Source of the DNA: Pseudoflavonifractor phocaeensis
GTDB lineage: Bacteria > Bacillota > Clostridia > Oscillospirales > Oscillospiraceae
Direction: 5' to 3'
Length of the DNA stretch: 64,000 nucleotides
Assembly: GCF_021531815.1 (NCBI RefSeq)
Contig: NZ_JADYUM010000015.1
Location: 1 to 64,000, forward strand
How positions within the stretch are numbered: the stretch's first letter is position 1; the number at the start of each line of letters is the position of its first letter. The notes beneath the pieces were generated by a model, which saw only the letters and a list, made by a program, of their open reading frames with translations, did not search any database and was not told where the DNA came from. Shown piece after piece: positions 19,026-26,395 of the stretch. The position numbers and the translations under genes are program-made.

Positions 19026-19655
19026 TTATAGTTTCATATGTTCGTCTGAGCTTTGCTTCAAAAGCCCGAAGAAGTCGGTGATATATTGAGGGTAGGAGAG
19101 CATCTGATTATAAGCCAGTTCCGAACGGATGCTGTGTTCCAGACTGCGGACGGGGAGGGCGAAGAGCTTACGGTCACCGGAGCAAAAACTGTTGCCCTGA
19201 TCAATCGCCGACAGGTAGATCTGTGGACAAAAAGAGGCTGCTTCCCCGATGCGGCAGATCCCCTCCAGGACCTGGTAATCGCTGACGGTCAATATGGTCT
19301 GGATGGAAACATCCGCCTTGGACATGTGTTCTTTCAAGAGCTGGTGGGTGGTACTTTTTTCCTGATTCATTGCAAAGGGCAGGCCGCGAAACTGTTCCAG
19401 CTCAACTTCGGTGCGGAAGTTGACCAGTTCATCGGGATCCCAGCCCAACTGGCGCTTCAGGTAGTGGGCGGAGGCGATCAGGTAAATACTCTCCGAACTC
19501 AGGGGCATGGCGGCAAGCGGAATGGAGTTTTCCCCGGAAGCTTTATCCGGAGGTCCCAATATGGGGCTGATCCGCCGCAGAGCGGGAATACAGAGGACCC
19601 CCGACAAGTAAAGCGCTGTCGGGGGTTCCGATTTAACTGTTTTACAAAAAAACAA
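19026..19655 (-). pseudogene. LysR-type regulator, C-terminal fragment
   Basis: From about 19540 down to the stop the frame matches the ligand-binding half of a LysR-type regulator (PLSSESIYLIASAHYL, a Glu-Gln-Phe core, and the SDYQVLEGICRIGEAASFCPQ segment near the effector site). The N-terminal helix-turn-helix half is missing. The residues before it derive from a region with a CCCCCGACA/TGTCGGGGG hairpin. The IS element begins 1 bp upstream of this open frame, so the truncation probably belongs to the same rearrangement. Confidence 0.7.
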
Positions 19656-19656
19656 T

Positions 19657-19679
19657 ATGCTTATCGGCTTAACTCAGCA
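19657..19679 (+). repeat. Left terminal inverted repeat of the IS element
   Basis: Begins ATGCTTATCGGCTTAACTC and is the exact reverse complement of 20621-20643. Confidence 0.95.
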
Positions 19680-19761
19680 AGCCACAACAACTTGATAAAG
19701 TCCATATTATCGGACAGGTGATATGAGATAATGTTCCCAGAACAAAAAGGGGGACATCATC

Positions 19762-20631
19762 ATGGCGCACGCAGCAGCGATCACCTTCAAGGAATTTCGC
19801 CACCGTTACAATAGCGAGGACGCTTGCAGGGCGGAATTGTTCCGACTGCGCTTTCCAAATGGGTTTGTATGCCCTAAATGCGGCTGCGTGGAATACTATC
19901 CTATTCAAGGCCGGAATACCTGCCAGTGCCGTTCCTGTCGACACCAGACTTCTGTTATCGCCGGAACGGTCATGCACCGCACACACCTCCCCTTGACGAT
20001 CTGGTTCTGGGCGATCTATCTGTGCGCAACGGATAAAAGAGGCATTTCTGCTGTTCAATTGAGCCGTACACTGGGAATCTGCTACGATTCCGCATGGCAT
20101 TTACTGAATCGCATTCGCACCGCTATGGGCCAAAGAGATGAAAAATATCTGCTTTCAGGTATCGTAGAGTTGGATGACGGCTATGTTGGCGGACCATCTC
20201 AAAACGGCAAGCGTGGCCGTGGTACAGATAAAGCCAAGATTGTAGTAGCGGTGTCAAAAGCTGAAAATGGCATGCCGCTGTTTGCCAGGATGAAAGTGGT
20301 TGAAAACGTACAGGGCAAAACATTGCAGGAAATCATTGACCAGTACTTCGCTCCACAAACGAAGGTAGAGTGCGATGGGTACCGGAGTTACATGAATCTG
20401 GAAGGCGTGGAGCTGAAGGCAAAACGGTACGAGACCAACGATCTGCATTGGCTGCATAAGGCAATCAGCAATCTAAAGGCTTTCCTGCTGGGAACCTACC
20501 ATGGAAGATGTACCAACCTTCAGGCATATCTGGATGAATACTGCTTCCGTTTCAACCGCCGTATGACTGGCAATCAGATATTCCTTCGCTTAACCAGAGC
20601 TGTTGCTACTTCTTGTGGTATGCTGAGTTAA
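19762..20631 (+). CDS. IS1595-family transposase
   Basis: DDE-type transposase of 289 residues that moves the surrounding insertion sequence. The N-terminal zinc ribbon has CPKCGC and CQCRSCRHQTS (around residues 37-60). The catalytic core shows ELDDGYVGG, then VECDGYRSY and a later HKAISNLKAFLLGTYHG segment. It has a GGGGGAC ribosome binding site. The reading frame is intact, so the element may still be active. Confidence 0.95.
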   Translation: MAHAAAITFKEFRHRYNSEDACRAELFRLRFPNGFVCPKCGCVEYYPIQGRNTCQCRSCRHQTSVIAGTVMHRTHLPLTIWFWAIYLCATDKRGISAVQLSRTLGICYDSAWHLLNRIRTAMGQRDEKYLLSGIVELDDGYVGGPSQNGKRGRGTDKAKIVVAVSKAENGMPLFARMKVVENVQGKTLQEIIDQYFAPQTKVECDGYRSYMNLEGVELKAKRYETNDLHWLHKAISNLKAFLLGTYHGRCTNLQAYLDEYCFRFNRRMTGNQIFLRLTRAVATSCGMLS

Positions 20632-20643
20632 GCCGATAAGCAT
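20621..20643 (-). repeat. Right terminal inverted repeat of the IS element
   Basis: Exact reverse complement of the left repeat. It overlaps the last codons and stop of the transposase gene. Confidence 0.95.
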
Positions 20644-20694
20644 TAAAAACAAAAATAATTATAATAATAATTGTTCATGCTTGTAAACATATAT

Positions 20695-21191
20695 TCTGGA
20701 GATACACGGAGGCGGCTCGCAGGCCGAGTACTGGTGTTTACCCTGGCCGTGCAGTGCCTGAAGAAGCGGGAGTTCCAATTTGGCTATCTGGTGGCGAACT
20801 ATCCGCCTTCTGACAATTATGAGGACCCCGCCGATAAACCGGGGATGGAAAACGATCCGGCCTTTATGGAAAAATGCCGTCAGTTCATGGAACTGTATTT
20901 TTAGGACCGGGAGGCGGAGGGGCACCAGCTCCTGGCCAGTCCCCGCTATGCGGATGACACATGGCTGCGCGGGTTCCCGGAGATCATGATCAATACAGCG
21001 AAGAACGCCCCCTACATACAGAGGCGGAGGAGTTCGGACTCCGGCTGGCCCGTCTGGGGACTCAGGTACATTTGCGCCAGTATCAAAACAGAGGCCACGG
21101 TTTTGTCATCTATGCGACCGGGGACGAGTGGCAGGAAGCGGAGCAGGAGATCGCAAAGGCTCTGCGGGGATTTTTCAACGAGGAAGAATAG
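20695..21191 (+). pseudogene. Alpha/beta hydrolase (esterase/lipase type), decayed fragment
   Basis: The fragment carries VANYPPSD, LLASPRYADD, RGFPEIMI and, in a second frame, TEAEEFGLRLARLGTQV and the histidine-bearing NRGHGFVIYATG of an alpha/beta hydrolase. There is an in-frame TAG at 20902-20904 and a frameshift near 21015-21030. The N-terminal part with the oxyanion and nucleophile motifs is absent upstream, where the IS element lies. It ends 12 nt before the dehydratase gene, so it was probably once in an operon with it. Confidence 0.75.
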
Positions 21192-21203
21192 GAGACAGAC
21201 GCA

Positions 21204-22889
21204 ATGGATGAGAAGAAGCTGAAAATTGACAATCAGCAGGCGGCCTATTATGTCGGCCTGATGGGTGCGTGCGGATACCGGGAGAAGGATCTCCGCAAGC
21301 CGTTGATCGGGATCGTAAACTCCTATACGGATGTGAACCCCAGACACAAGCCGCTGAAGGATCTGGCGGGGTATGTGAAGGAGGGCGTCTGGACGGCAGG
21401 CGGCACGCCGGGGGAGTTCAATGTTCCGGCTCCGTGCGACGGCATGTCCCAGGGAGTTGGGATGCACTGCGTCCTGCCCTCCCGGGATCTGATCGCTGCG
21501 TCCATCGAGTGCATGGCGAGAGCGCAGGGCTTTGACGGCCTGGCCTTTCTCTGTTCCTGCGATAAGATCGTGCCCGGTATGCTTCTGGCCGCTGCTGCGC
21601 TCGACCTGCCGTGTATGTTCCTGACAGCAGGATGCATGGTGCCCTATGAGGATGGGGAAAAGACCTATGTGACGCTGGACTTGAAGGAAGCCATCGGGGC
21701 ATACAACGCGGAGAAGATCAGCGCCGAGGATCTTCACCTGTTTAAAGAGAATATCTGCTTCTCCTGCGGGACCTGCTCCATGTACGGCACGGCAAATACC
21801 ATGGGGGTCTTTTCCGAGGTCATCGGGCTGACGCCCGTCGGTTCCACCACCACGCTGTTTTGTTCAGCCGCCAAAGTCCGTCAGGCACGGGACGTGGGGG
21901 AGCGTGTGGTGGAGCTGGTGCGGGAGAACATCCGGTTCAGCGACATCGTCACGAAAGCTTCTATTATCAATGGCTTGCGCCATGTATCCGCCACCGGCGG
22001 CTCCACCAACGCACAGCTGCACGTCTGCGCGCTGGCCAATGTGATGGGAATTGATTTTTCCCTGAAAGAATTTGACGAGGTACAGGCAGATATCCCTGTG
22101 ATCGCAAAGTTCAAACCATCCTCCCAATATAATATCAGCGATTACCATAAGGCGGGCGGTGTGGCGGCCACACTGAATGCGATCCGCCGGCATTTGAATC
22201 TGGATGCGAAGCTGGCGGCGGGAGGTACTCTGGGAGAGTATCTGGACGGGTTCCATGGCCGGGTGGATCCAAAGGTGATCCATACAGAGCAGGACCCCCT
22301 TTATCCCAATGGATGCTACACGGTGCTTTACGGAAACATTGCTCCCGGCGGCTGCATCGTGAAAAAGAGCGGGGTGGAGCCGTCCATGTTCCGCCATACA
22401 GGGCCTGCGGTCTGCTTTGACTCGGAAGAGGACCTGCGCAAGTACATGGTCGGGAAAAAGATCCGGCCGGGCTGCGTCCTGGTCATCCGGTACGAGGGGC
22501 CGAAGGGCGGTCCGGGCATGCGGGAAATGTCCATCCCGGCGGCCATGCTGGTGGGTATGGGGCTGCATACCTCGGTGGCCATGATCACGGACGGACGCTA
22601 CTCCGGTGCCACCCGCGGGCCGTGTATTGGACATATCTCACCGGAAGCATGGGATGGAGGCCCCATCGCGGCGATTCAGGATGGCAATATGATCACCATC
22701 AATCTGGATGAAAAAACCATCAACGTCGCATTGAGCGACGAAGAGATCGCGGAGCGCCTGAAGCATGTGGTAAAACCAGACCATCCCGCAAAGGGCATAT
22801 TGCAGGCATACCGGAACGGCGTCTCCAGTTCTGATTCCGGAGCGCTGTGGCTGTACTCAAAAGCAGAGAAAGAAGGCAGCGGGAAATAA
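21204..22889 (+). CDS. IlvD/Edd-family dehydratase (dihydroxy-acid or sugar-acid dehydratase)
   Basis: Iron-sulfur dehydratase that turns a dihydroxy acid into a 2-keto acid. The 561 residues show the family cysteines in [11 protein letters not shown] and [16 protein letters not shown], a PCDGMSQG motif and a C-terminal [14 protein letters not shown] signature. It could be branched-chain IlvD or a paralog acting on sugar acids. The neighbourhood (hydrolase fragment, carboxylate transporters) and the absence of other ilv genes lean toward a catabolic paralog, which is inference. Codon use is less GC-biased than in nearby genes, compatible with transfer. Confidence 0.88.
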   Translation: MDEKKLKIDNQQAAYYVGLMGACGYREKDLRKPLIGIVNSYTDVNPRHKPLKDLAGYVKEGVWTAGGTPGEFNVPAPCDGMSQGVGMHCVLPSRDLIAASIECMARAQGFDGLAFLCSCDKIVPGMLLAAAALDLPCMFLTAGCMVPYEDGEKTYVTLDLKEAIGAYNAEKISAEDLHLFKENICFSCGTCSMYGTANTMGVFSEVIGLTPVGSTTTLFCSAAKVRQARDVGERVVELVRENIRFSDIVTKASIINGLRHVSATGGSTNAQLHVCALANVMGIDFSLKEFDEVQADIPVIAKFKPSSQYNISDYHKAGGVAATLNAIRRHLNLDAKLAAGGTLGEYLDGFHGRVDPKVIHTEQDPLYPNGCYTVLYGNIAPGGCIVKKSGVEPSMFRHTGPAVCFDSEEDLRKYMVGKKIRPGCVLVIRYEGPKGGPGMREMSIPAAMLVGMGLHTSVAMITDGRYSGATRGPCIGHISPEAWDGGPIAAIQDGNMITINLDEKTINVALSDEEIAERLKHVVKPDHPAKGILQAYRNGVSSSDSGALWLYSKAEKEGSGK

Positions 22890-23035
22890 AAGTGTGCGTC
22901 TGTGGGTGCTGTGAAACGGTATACATTTAATGCAAAATTACGGAAACAGCGGCGCAGAACGTATGGCCAGGATAATTCAAAGCTGGCCTACCGTAAAATC
23001 ATATTGACGAACGGGGCAGAACTGAAATAAAACGA

Positions 23036-23067
23036 AAAGGCTTTCCGCCAACGCGGAAAGCCTTTTT
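23036..23067 (+). terminator. Terminator after the dehydratase
   Basis: GGCTTTCCGC (23039-23048) pairs with GCGGAAAGCC (23053-23062), followed by TTTTT. The 145 bases between the dehydratase stop and this hairpin hold no convincing gene. Confidence 0.9.
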
Positions 23068-23120
23068 CGTGGAAAGCGCGAACAGTTTCGAGACGCCAAT
23101 TTTCCGGTTTGCACCCAAAA

Positions 23121-23232
23121 CCAAATCACAACCCAGCGAAGCGGTTGTGATTTGGAAAGGAGGAGCAGCGGAATGAGCGCGCGCTGACTTTTAAAAAAAG
23201 TCGAAGCAAGCGATATGCAGCTTGCTCCGACG
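23121..23232 (+). repeat. Dispersed structured repeat, copy B (also terminator-like for tRNA-Arg)
   Basis: A 13-bp hairpin CCAAATCACAACC/GGTTGTGATTTGG (23121-23133 with 23143-23155, loop CAGCGAAGC) is followed by core GGAGGAGCAGCGGAATGA, a variable hairpin around GACTTTT/AAAAGTC, and the 3' motif AAGCGATATGCAGCTTGC ending at CGACG. On the minus strand the arms at 23220-23227 and 23204-23211 plus seven T's make a terminator immediately after tRNA-Arg. Confidence 0.8.
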
Positions 23233-23308
23233 TGGTACGCCCGAAGGGACTCGAACCCCCAACATTCAGAACCGGAATCTGACGCTCTATCCATTGAACT
23301 ACGGGCGC
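23233..23308 (-). tRNA. tRNA-Arg (anticodon CCG)
   Basis: The 76-nt cloverleaf starts GCGCCCGTAG. The anticodon stem TCAGA/TCTGA encloses loop TTCCGGT, and the T-arm GGGGGTTCGAGTCCC is followed by a genome-encoded CCA. Its 3' end touches repeat copy B. Confidence 0.96.
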
Positions 23309-23379
23309 ATTTTCATTTGACGCTCCGTTATTATAGCAGGATTTTCACGGATTGTAAAGGGGAATTTTCACGCAAATTT

Positions 23380-23919
23380 TCACAAAGTCATCCATTGGAT
23401 GTCTTCGGGCGGCTGTTCCAGTCCGCAGGCCGCGCCCCGCCAACCCGCACCGCAGTAGGTGCGGAACCAGAGACCGTCCTGCTCCATCAGGAGGCCCTCC
23501 CCGGTGGGAAGGGGGACCTGAATGGCGGAAATGGGGTGGGTCAACCCGGTGCCCCGCTGCTTGACCAAGCTTTCTTTCAGTGCCCATAGCTGGCAGAACC
23601 GCTCCCAAAAATCCGGCCCCTCGCCCAGCCATGCCAGCTCACGCGGGGAGCATACCCGTCTGGGCAGGCCGGGACGCCAGGCGCGGACGATTTGGATGTC
23701 CACGCCCACCGGTGTTCCGCCCAACGCGCACAGGGCCAGGGAACCGCTGTGAGAGAGGTTGAAGGTCAGATCCTCCCGCCCGGGGAAAAAGGGTTTGCCC
23801 TTGGGACCGCGCTCCAGAGGCGGAAGGGGAAAGAGTCCCCAATGGGTCTCCGCCGCCTTGGCCAGAAGGTCGTGGGCCTGTTGCCGCTGGGTCAAACCTG
23901 ACGCGCCATATAGGATCAT
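23380..23919 (-). CDS. 4'-phosphopantetheinyl transferase, Sfp type
   Basis: Transfers the phosphopantetheine arm of coenzyme A to a carrier protein. The 179 residues show GKPFFPGREDLTFNLSHSG, the magnesium-binding GVDIQ and the catalytic LWALKESLVKQRGTGL, in the spacing of the Sfp superfamily, although the protein is shorter than Sfp itself. No polyketide or nonribosomal peptide genes lie in the window. It could serve the fatty-acid carrier protein or a distant pathway. The ATG at 23919 has a nearby purine-rich site. Confidence 0.88.
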   Translation of the reverse strand: MILYGASGLTQRQQAHDLLAKAAETHWGLFPLPPLERGPKGKPFFPGREDLTFNLSHSGSLALCALGGTPVGVDIQIVRAWRPGLPRRVCSPRELAWLGEGPDFWERFCQLWALKESLVKQRGTGLTHPISAIQVPLPTGEGLLMEQDGLWFRTYCGAGWRGAACGLEQPPEDIQWMTL

Positions 23920-24034
23920 GTCTCCGCCCCCTCTCGGCGTGCCTGCCGAACGGACCGTGGAAGGTGGTCCGCTGCAACCGCTATGGTATATTATAGAAAA
24001 TGGAGGGGTGCTGTGTCAAATAAATGCGGGATAT

Positions 24035-24556
24035 TCAGCAGGGAAGGGAGAGCCAGGCGCTGGACAGGGAAAGGTCGGCAAACAGGGTCAGGCGGGGCGG
24101 CCAGAGGGTGAACAGCAGGATGGCGGTGGCCAGTAGAGCGGTCAGCAGGGGTGGGAGCAGCCATAAAGGTCCTTCAAACGGGCCGGAAAACCGGGTGGGG
24201 AACCAAAATCCGAGAACCATCAGCAGGACGAACAGTAGAATGTCCACCCATAAGGCCCGTCCTCCCAGAAGGATATGGTATCCAAAGCCCAGCAGAAGCA
24301 TCAGCGCGCAGATCATCAGCAGGGAAAGGCACCAGGGACGCGTCCCGCCGGGGCGGCCGCGGTTGAGCCACAGGGCAGCCAGGAGGTAGGGCCAAAATAT
24401 AATTTTGAGGTGCTCCCAGAGACTCTCACAGACAGGGGAGAACAGGGCGGTGGCCCCATTGGGACACCAGGAATAGAGAAAATGAAGGGCTGTCCCCAGC
24501 AGGAGGGACAGAAACGCGGTAAAGAACAGCTGACGTTTGGGATAATACAAAACCAT
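24035..24556 (-). CDS. Predicted integral membrane protein, DUF6512-like
   Basis: About 173 residues with five hydrophobic segments. The early motif ALFSPVCESLWEHLKIIFWPY matches a conserved membrane family of Firmicutes that I know as DUF6512, with no known function. The start is uncertain. GTG at 24565, ATG at 24556 and TTG at 24550 are all in frame, and the GGAGG site (24563-24559) is best spaced for the TTG. Divergent from spoVAC. Confidence 0.65.
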   Translation of the reverse strand: MVLYYPKRQLFFTAFLSLLLGTALHFLYSWCPNGATALFSPVCESLWEHLKIIFWPYLLAALWLNRGRPGGTRPWCLSLLMICALMLLLGFGYHILLGGRALWVDILLFVLLMVLGFWFPTRFSGPFEGPLWLLPPLLTALLATAILLFTLWPPRLTLFADLSLSSAWLSLPC

Positions 24557-24674
24557 CACCTCCACAGCATGATTTTATGCTGAGGCCGCAGGCTTTATGA
24601 GCGGCGGCGCATAAACTGCGGAGGCCGGGAGACACTAGAGGGCAAGAACCGGACAGGAAAGGACTGGGGCAACA

Positions 24675-25109
24675 ATGACAAATCAGGATTATGGAAAGCT
24701 GGTGGACGAGCACGCAAAGCCGTCGCCCATGGGGAAAGACCTGGTGTGGGCTTTTTTGGTGGGGGGCGCCATCTGCACCATTGGCCAGGGGTTGTCCAAC
24801 CTGTATCAAAACTGGGGCTTGGACAAAGAACAGGCGGGCACCGCCGTCTCCGTCACGCTGATCCTGGCAGCAGCCCTGCTCACCGGACTGGGGTGGTTTG
24901 ATAAACTGGCCAAGCACGCCGGCGCCGGCACCTTGGTGCCCATTACCGGATTTGCCAACGCCATGGTTTCCCCGGCTGTGGAGTTCAAAAGCGAGGGGCT
25001 GGTCACCGGTACCGCGGCCAAGCTGTTTACAGTGGCCGGACCCGTGCTGGTGTTCGGGATCAGCGCCAGTGTGATCTATGGGATGATCTTGTGCCTGTTT
25101 CAGGCGTGA
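24675..25109 (+). CDS. spoVAC: Stage V sporulation protein AC
   Basis: Membrane protein of the spore channel that moves dipicolinic acid into the forespore and out at germination. The 144 residues contain family motifs LVWAFLVGGAICTIGQ, GAGTLVPITGFANAMVSPAVEF and GLVTGTAAKLFTVAGPVLVFG. It has a GGACTGGGG-type upstream site. Here it stands alone, without spoVAD and spoVAE(b). The rest of the locus may be elsewhere. It fits with the dipicolinate synthase genes at 52.8-54.3 kb. Confidence 0.94.
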   Translation: MTNQDYGKLVDEHAKPSPMGKDLVWAFLVGGAICTIGQGLSNLYQNWGLDKEQAGTAVSVTLILAAALLTGLGWFDKLAKHAGAGTLVPITGFANAMVSPAVEFKSEGLVTGTAAKLFTVAGPVLVFGISASVIYGMILCLFQA

Positions 25110-25124
25110 GCGGGCAAACTGTAA

Positions 25125-25160
25125 AACGCAGATGCGTCCTTCGGCGCATCTGCGTTGTGA
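25125..25160 (+). terminator. Hairpin after spoVAC
   Basis: A 12-bp stem AACGCAGATGCG/CGCATCTGCGTT (25125-25136 with 25145-25156). The T-run is weak, but the position suggests a terminator. Confidence 0.6.
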
Positions 25161-25278
25161 TTTCGGAAACCGTTCTTGGGGGAAGGACAGCCGGTGTTGA
25201 TGCAACGTTAAGAAGAATTGCCGGAAGCCAACATCGCGGGTCAAGACACCGATAGGGGCTTTGGCAAGAATGGACAAC

Positions 25279-25310
25279 AAAAAAGAGAGATTCTTTCGAA
25301 TCTCTCTTTT
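25279..25310 (-). terminator. Terminator of tRNA-Leu
   Basis: A minus-strand stem AAAAGAGAGATT/AATCTCTCTTTT with a following T-run begins right at the tRNA 3' end. Confidence 0.85.
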
Positions 25311-25396
25311 GGTGCGCGAGGCGGGAGTCGAACCCGCACGCCCTTGCGAGCACTGGCACCTGAAGCCAGCGAGTCTACCAATTCCACCACTCGCGC
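25310..25396 (-). tRNA. tRNA-Leu (anticodon CAG)
   Basis: The 87-nt class II tRNA starts GCGCGAGTGGTGG. The anticodon stem CTGGC/GCCAG encloses TTCAGGT. A long variable arm, the T-arm GCGGGTTCGACTCCCGC and an encoded CCA follow. Confidence 0.97.
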
Positions 25397-25557
25397 ATCC
25401 TTATTGTTTGCGCCGTTTCGCTCAGCGCAAGATGTATATTATCACAGACGCCCCCATCTGTCAACACTTTTCCGCAAAAAATTTTCGGCGGGAAATCTTT
25501 TCTTGGCGCCGGCGCCGCGAACAAAAAGCAAAGGCGGGGCGGCGCCGGAAAAATAGG

Positions 25558-25586
25558 TTGACAAGGGGGCAGTCCCGTGGTACCCT
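25558..25586 (+). promoter_or_regulatory. Promoter of the mntP riboswitch transcript
   Basis: TTGACA (25558-25563), a 17-bp spacer and TACCCT (25581-25586), shortly upstream of the riboswitch. Confidence 0.75.
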
Positions 25587-25593
25587 GTCCCTA

Positions 25594-25735
25594 CAAAAGT
25601 AAGGGAGTAGTCGGCGCGGGAGCGCGGCCCGGTCAACATGCTGGAGAGGGTGTCTCTCCTGGCTGGACCTGAAATGATGAGACTTACCTGTCCGGAGGGG
25701 ACGGGTGGGTCTTTTTCTTTACGTTTCTTTGCGCC
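25594..25735 (+). ncRNA. Manganese riboswitch (yybP-ykoY class)
   Basis: The conserved blocks of this class are present in order: AAGGGAGTAG near 25600, GGTCAACAT at 25631-25639 and CTGAAATGATGAGACTTACC at 25669-25688. A hairpin (CCTGTCC with GGGGACGGG) and a T-run (25711-25720) follow as the expression platform, about 30 nt before the mntP start. The class senses Mn2+ and controls manganese exporters, which agrees with the gene below. Confidence 0.93.
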
Positions 25736-25751
25736 GGAAGGAGGAGACAAC

Positions 25752-26312
25752 ATGAGCTTGTGGGAGCTGTTTGTCATTGCGGTGGGGCTGTCCATGGACG
25801 CCTTTGCCGTATCTGTTTGTAAAGGGCTGTCGGTGACCCGGGTGCGGCTGGGCCACAGTCTGACCTGTGGGGCGTATTTCGGGGCCTTCCAGGCGCTGAT
25901 GCCGTTGGCGGGGTGGCTGCTGGGGGTCCAGTTCCAGGGGATGATCACCAGTGTGGACCATTGGATCGCCTTTGTCCTGCTGGGGCTGATCGGGGTGAAC
26001 ATGGTGCGGGAGTCCCGGGGAGAGGAGGAGGCCATAGACGCCTCCTTCACGCCCGGCGCCATGCTGCCCCTGGCAGTAGCCACCAGCATCGACGCCCTGG
26101 CCGTGGGAGTTACCTTCGCTTTTCTCCAGGTCAGCATCCTGCCCGCGGTCTGCTTCATCGGCGCCACCACCTTTGTGCTGTCGGCAGTGGGTGTCCGGGT
26201 GGGGGCGGCCTTCGGGGCGCGGTTCCGGAACCGGGCTGAACTGGCGGGAGGCGTGATCCTGATCCTCATGGGCGTCAAGATCCTGCTGGAGCACCTGGGG
26301 TTCCTGGGCTGA
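25752..26312 (+). CDS. mntP: Manganese efflux pump MntP
   Basis: Six-helix inner-membrane exporter of Mn2+. The 186 residues start MSLWELFVIAVGLSMDAFAVS and repeat the same motif as ATSIDALAVGVTFAF, the internal duplication with conserved aspartates typical of this family. The ATG at 25752 has a GGAAGGAGGA ribosome binding site, and the earlier in-frame start at 25638 lies inside the riboswitch and is rejected. Regulation by manganese through the riboswitch is strongly indicated. Confidence 0.96.
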   Translation: MSLWELFVIAVGLSMDAFAVSVCKGLSVTRVRLGHSLTCGAYFGAFQALMPLAGWLLGVQFQGMITSVDHWIAFVLLGLIGVNMVRESRGEEEAIDASFTPGAMLPLAVATSIDALAVGVTFAFLQVSILPAVCFIGATTFVLSAVGVRVGAAFGARFRNRAELAGGVILILMGVKILLEHLGFLG

Positions 26313-26366
26313 GAGGTGCCGGAACAGAGATCTGCCCGCAGCAGTTTCCAGTTTTATATTCCAAAA

Positions 26367-26394
26367 TCCCCGGACGTATGTCCGGGAATTTTTT
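26367..26394. terminator. Shared terminator of mntP and the FAD-Rieske gene
   Basis: CCCGGAC/GTCCGGG (26369-26375 with 26380-26386) has an A-rich left flank and a T-run on the right, between two convergent genes. Confidence 0.85.
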
Positions 26395-26395
26395 G

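Larger units (their letters stand above)
19657..20643 (+). mobile_element. IS1595-family insertion sequence, apparently complete
   Basis: The 987-bp element is bounded by a perfect 23-bp inverted repeat (19657-19679 and 20621-20643) and carries one transposase gene whose stop codon lies inside the right repeat. Base composition is lower in GC than the neighbours. I see no clean 8-bp target duplication, so the insertion may be old or the flanks rearranged. Both flanks are gene fragments. Confidence 0.93.

Noticed and set aside
22911..23030. 39-codon basic frame after the dehydratase
   Set aside because: No ribosome binding site and no recognisable motif. Probably chance or a remnant.
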